Below, one piece after another: positions 6,667 through 6,895 of a stretch of DNA of 6,895 nucleotides (positions are counted from its first letter, which is position 1; each line of letters starts with the position of its first letter). The position numbers and the translations under genes were made by a program. The notes beneath the pieces were generated by a model. It was not told the origin of the DNA. It was given only the letters and a program-made list of their open reading frames with translations, and made no database searches. Origin of the DNA: an uncultured Ruminococcus sp. (lineage in GTDB: Bacteria; Bacillota; Clostridia; UBA1212; UBA1255); NCBI GenBank assembly GCA_902782885.1, contig CACZOW010000251.1:1-6895 (forward strand). The letters are read 5' to 3'.

Positions 6667-6710
6667 AAAGTCAATGCCGAGCGGCTGATTTTCGCCCTGC
6701 GCCGATCGTC

Positions 6711-6867
6711 CGGGACAACGTTTGAGCGGTGACCGGCGCCTGGCGCCTTCTCCGCGACGACATATGATCGAGCGCCGGCTCCGGGTGCCTTCTCAACATA
6801 CCGCATTCCCGGAAAAGAGAATAAAATTCGCGATTTGTCAATTATTATCCTTGCCGGGCGCCTTCTC
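6711..6867 (-). repeat. 42-bp imperfect tandem repeat plus a third partial copy
   Basis: On the minus strand two contiguous 42-bp units, 6794-6753 and 6752-6711, share 30 of 42 bases. Each begins GAGAAGGC, then R-CC-M-GG. A third copy of the first 15 bases, GAGAAGGCGCCCGGC, lies at 6867-6853. In one minus-strand frame (95 codons, 6884-6597) the two full units read EKAPGAGARSYVVA and EKAPGAGHRSNVVP, and six codons differ only by silent third-base changes. The third copy reads EKAPGKDNN then stop in a different frame. No ribosome binding site is evident for that open frame, and its 3' part overlaps the promoter of the lipoprotein gene. It may be a dispersed intergenic repeat or the decayed end of a gene that lies beyond the window. 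Confidence 0.6.
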
Positions 6868-6895
6868 TGAACGGTCAGATGCATGAGTCAACGTC

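Larger units (their letters stand above)
6500..6895. other. 396-base region without a convincing gene
   Basis: This stretch holds the leader and probable promoter of the minus-strand lipoprotein gene and three unrelated repeat families (15-bp, 8-9-bp and 42-bp units). The only open frames are a 95-codon minus-strand frame (6884-6597) and a minus-strand frame open from the window edge to a TGA at 6840-6838. Neither has a clear ribosome binding site or a recognisable product. No RNA gene or terminator was recognised. Confidence 0.6.

Overview
The window looks like chromosomal DNA of an anaerobic Clostridia-type Firmicute, probably gut-associated. This is an inference from four things: moderately GC-rich coding sequence with strong AGGAGG-type ribosome binding sites, two lipoproteins with Pro/Thr/Gly-rich linkers after the lipidated Cys, a Firmicute-type M3 oligopeptidase, and a YcxB-like small membrane protein. 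No phage, transposase, CRISPR, tRNA or rRNA sequence is visible.

Layout. Bases 1-60 hold the last codons of an upstream plus-strand gene. A complete M3-family zinc oligoendopeptidase follows at 94-1815. A 12-bp perfect hairpin then runs directly into a consensus promoter (TTGACA, 17 bp, TATAAT with a TG extension), which drives a 510-residue lipoprotein of unknown function at 1947-3479. That gene ends in a clear intrinsic terminator (3501-3533). A small two-helix YcxB-like membrane protein lies at 3602-4135. It converges with a large minus-strand gene (4136-6499) with no base between the two stop codons. The minus-strand gene encodes a 787-residue lipoprotein with a glycosidase-like barrel, a beta domain and two F5/8-type C (discoidin/CBM32-like) domains. 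Its upstream region (6500-6895) contains a probable promoter and three separate families of short direct repeats, but no convincing gene.

How the parts fit. The two lipoproteins are probably surface-anchored and face outward. One is likely a carbohydrate-active enzyme with binding modules, the other likely a binding or structural beta-sandwich protein. The oligopeptidase is cytoplasmic and probably finishes peptide breakdown. Nothing shows that these genes form one system: they sit in at least three transcription units. The most interesting points are the uncharacterised glycosidase-like lipoprotein, the repeat-rich leader upstream of it, and the unusually strong promoter fused to a terminator.
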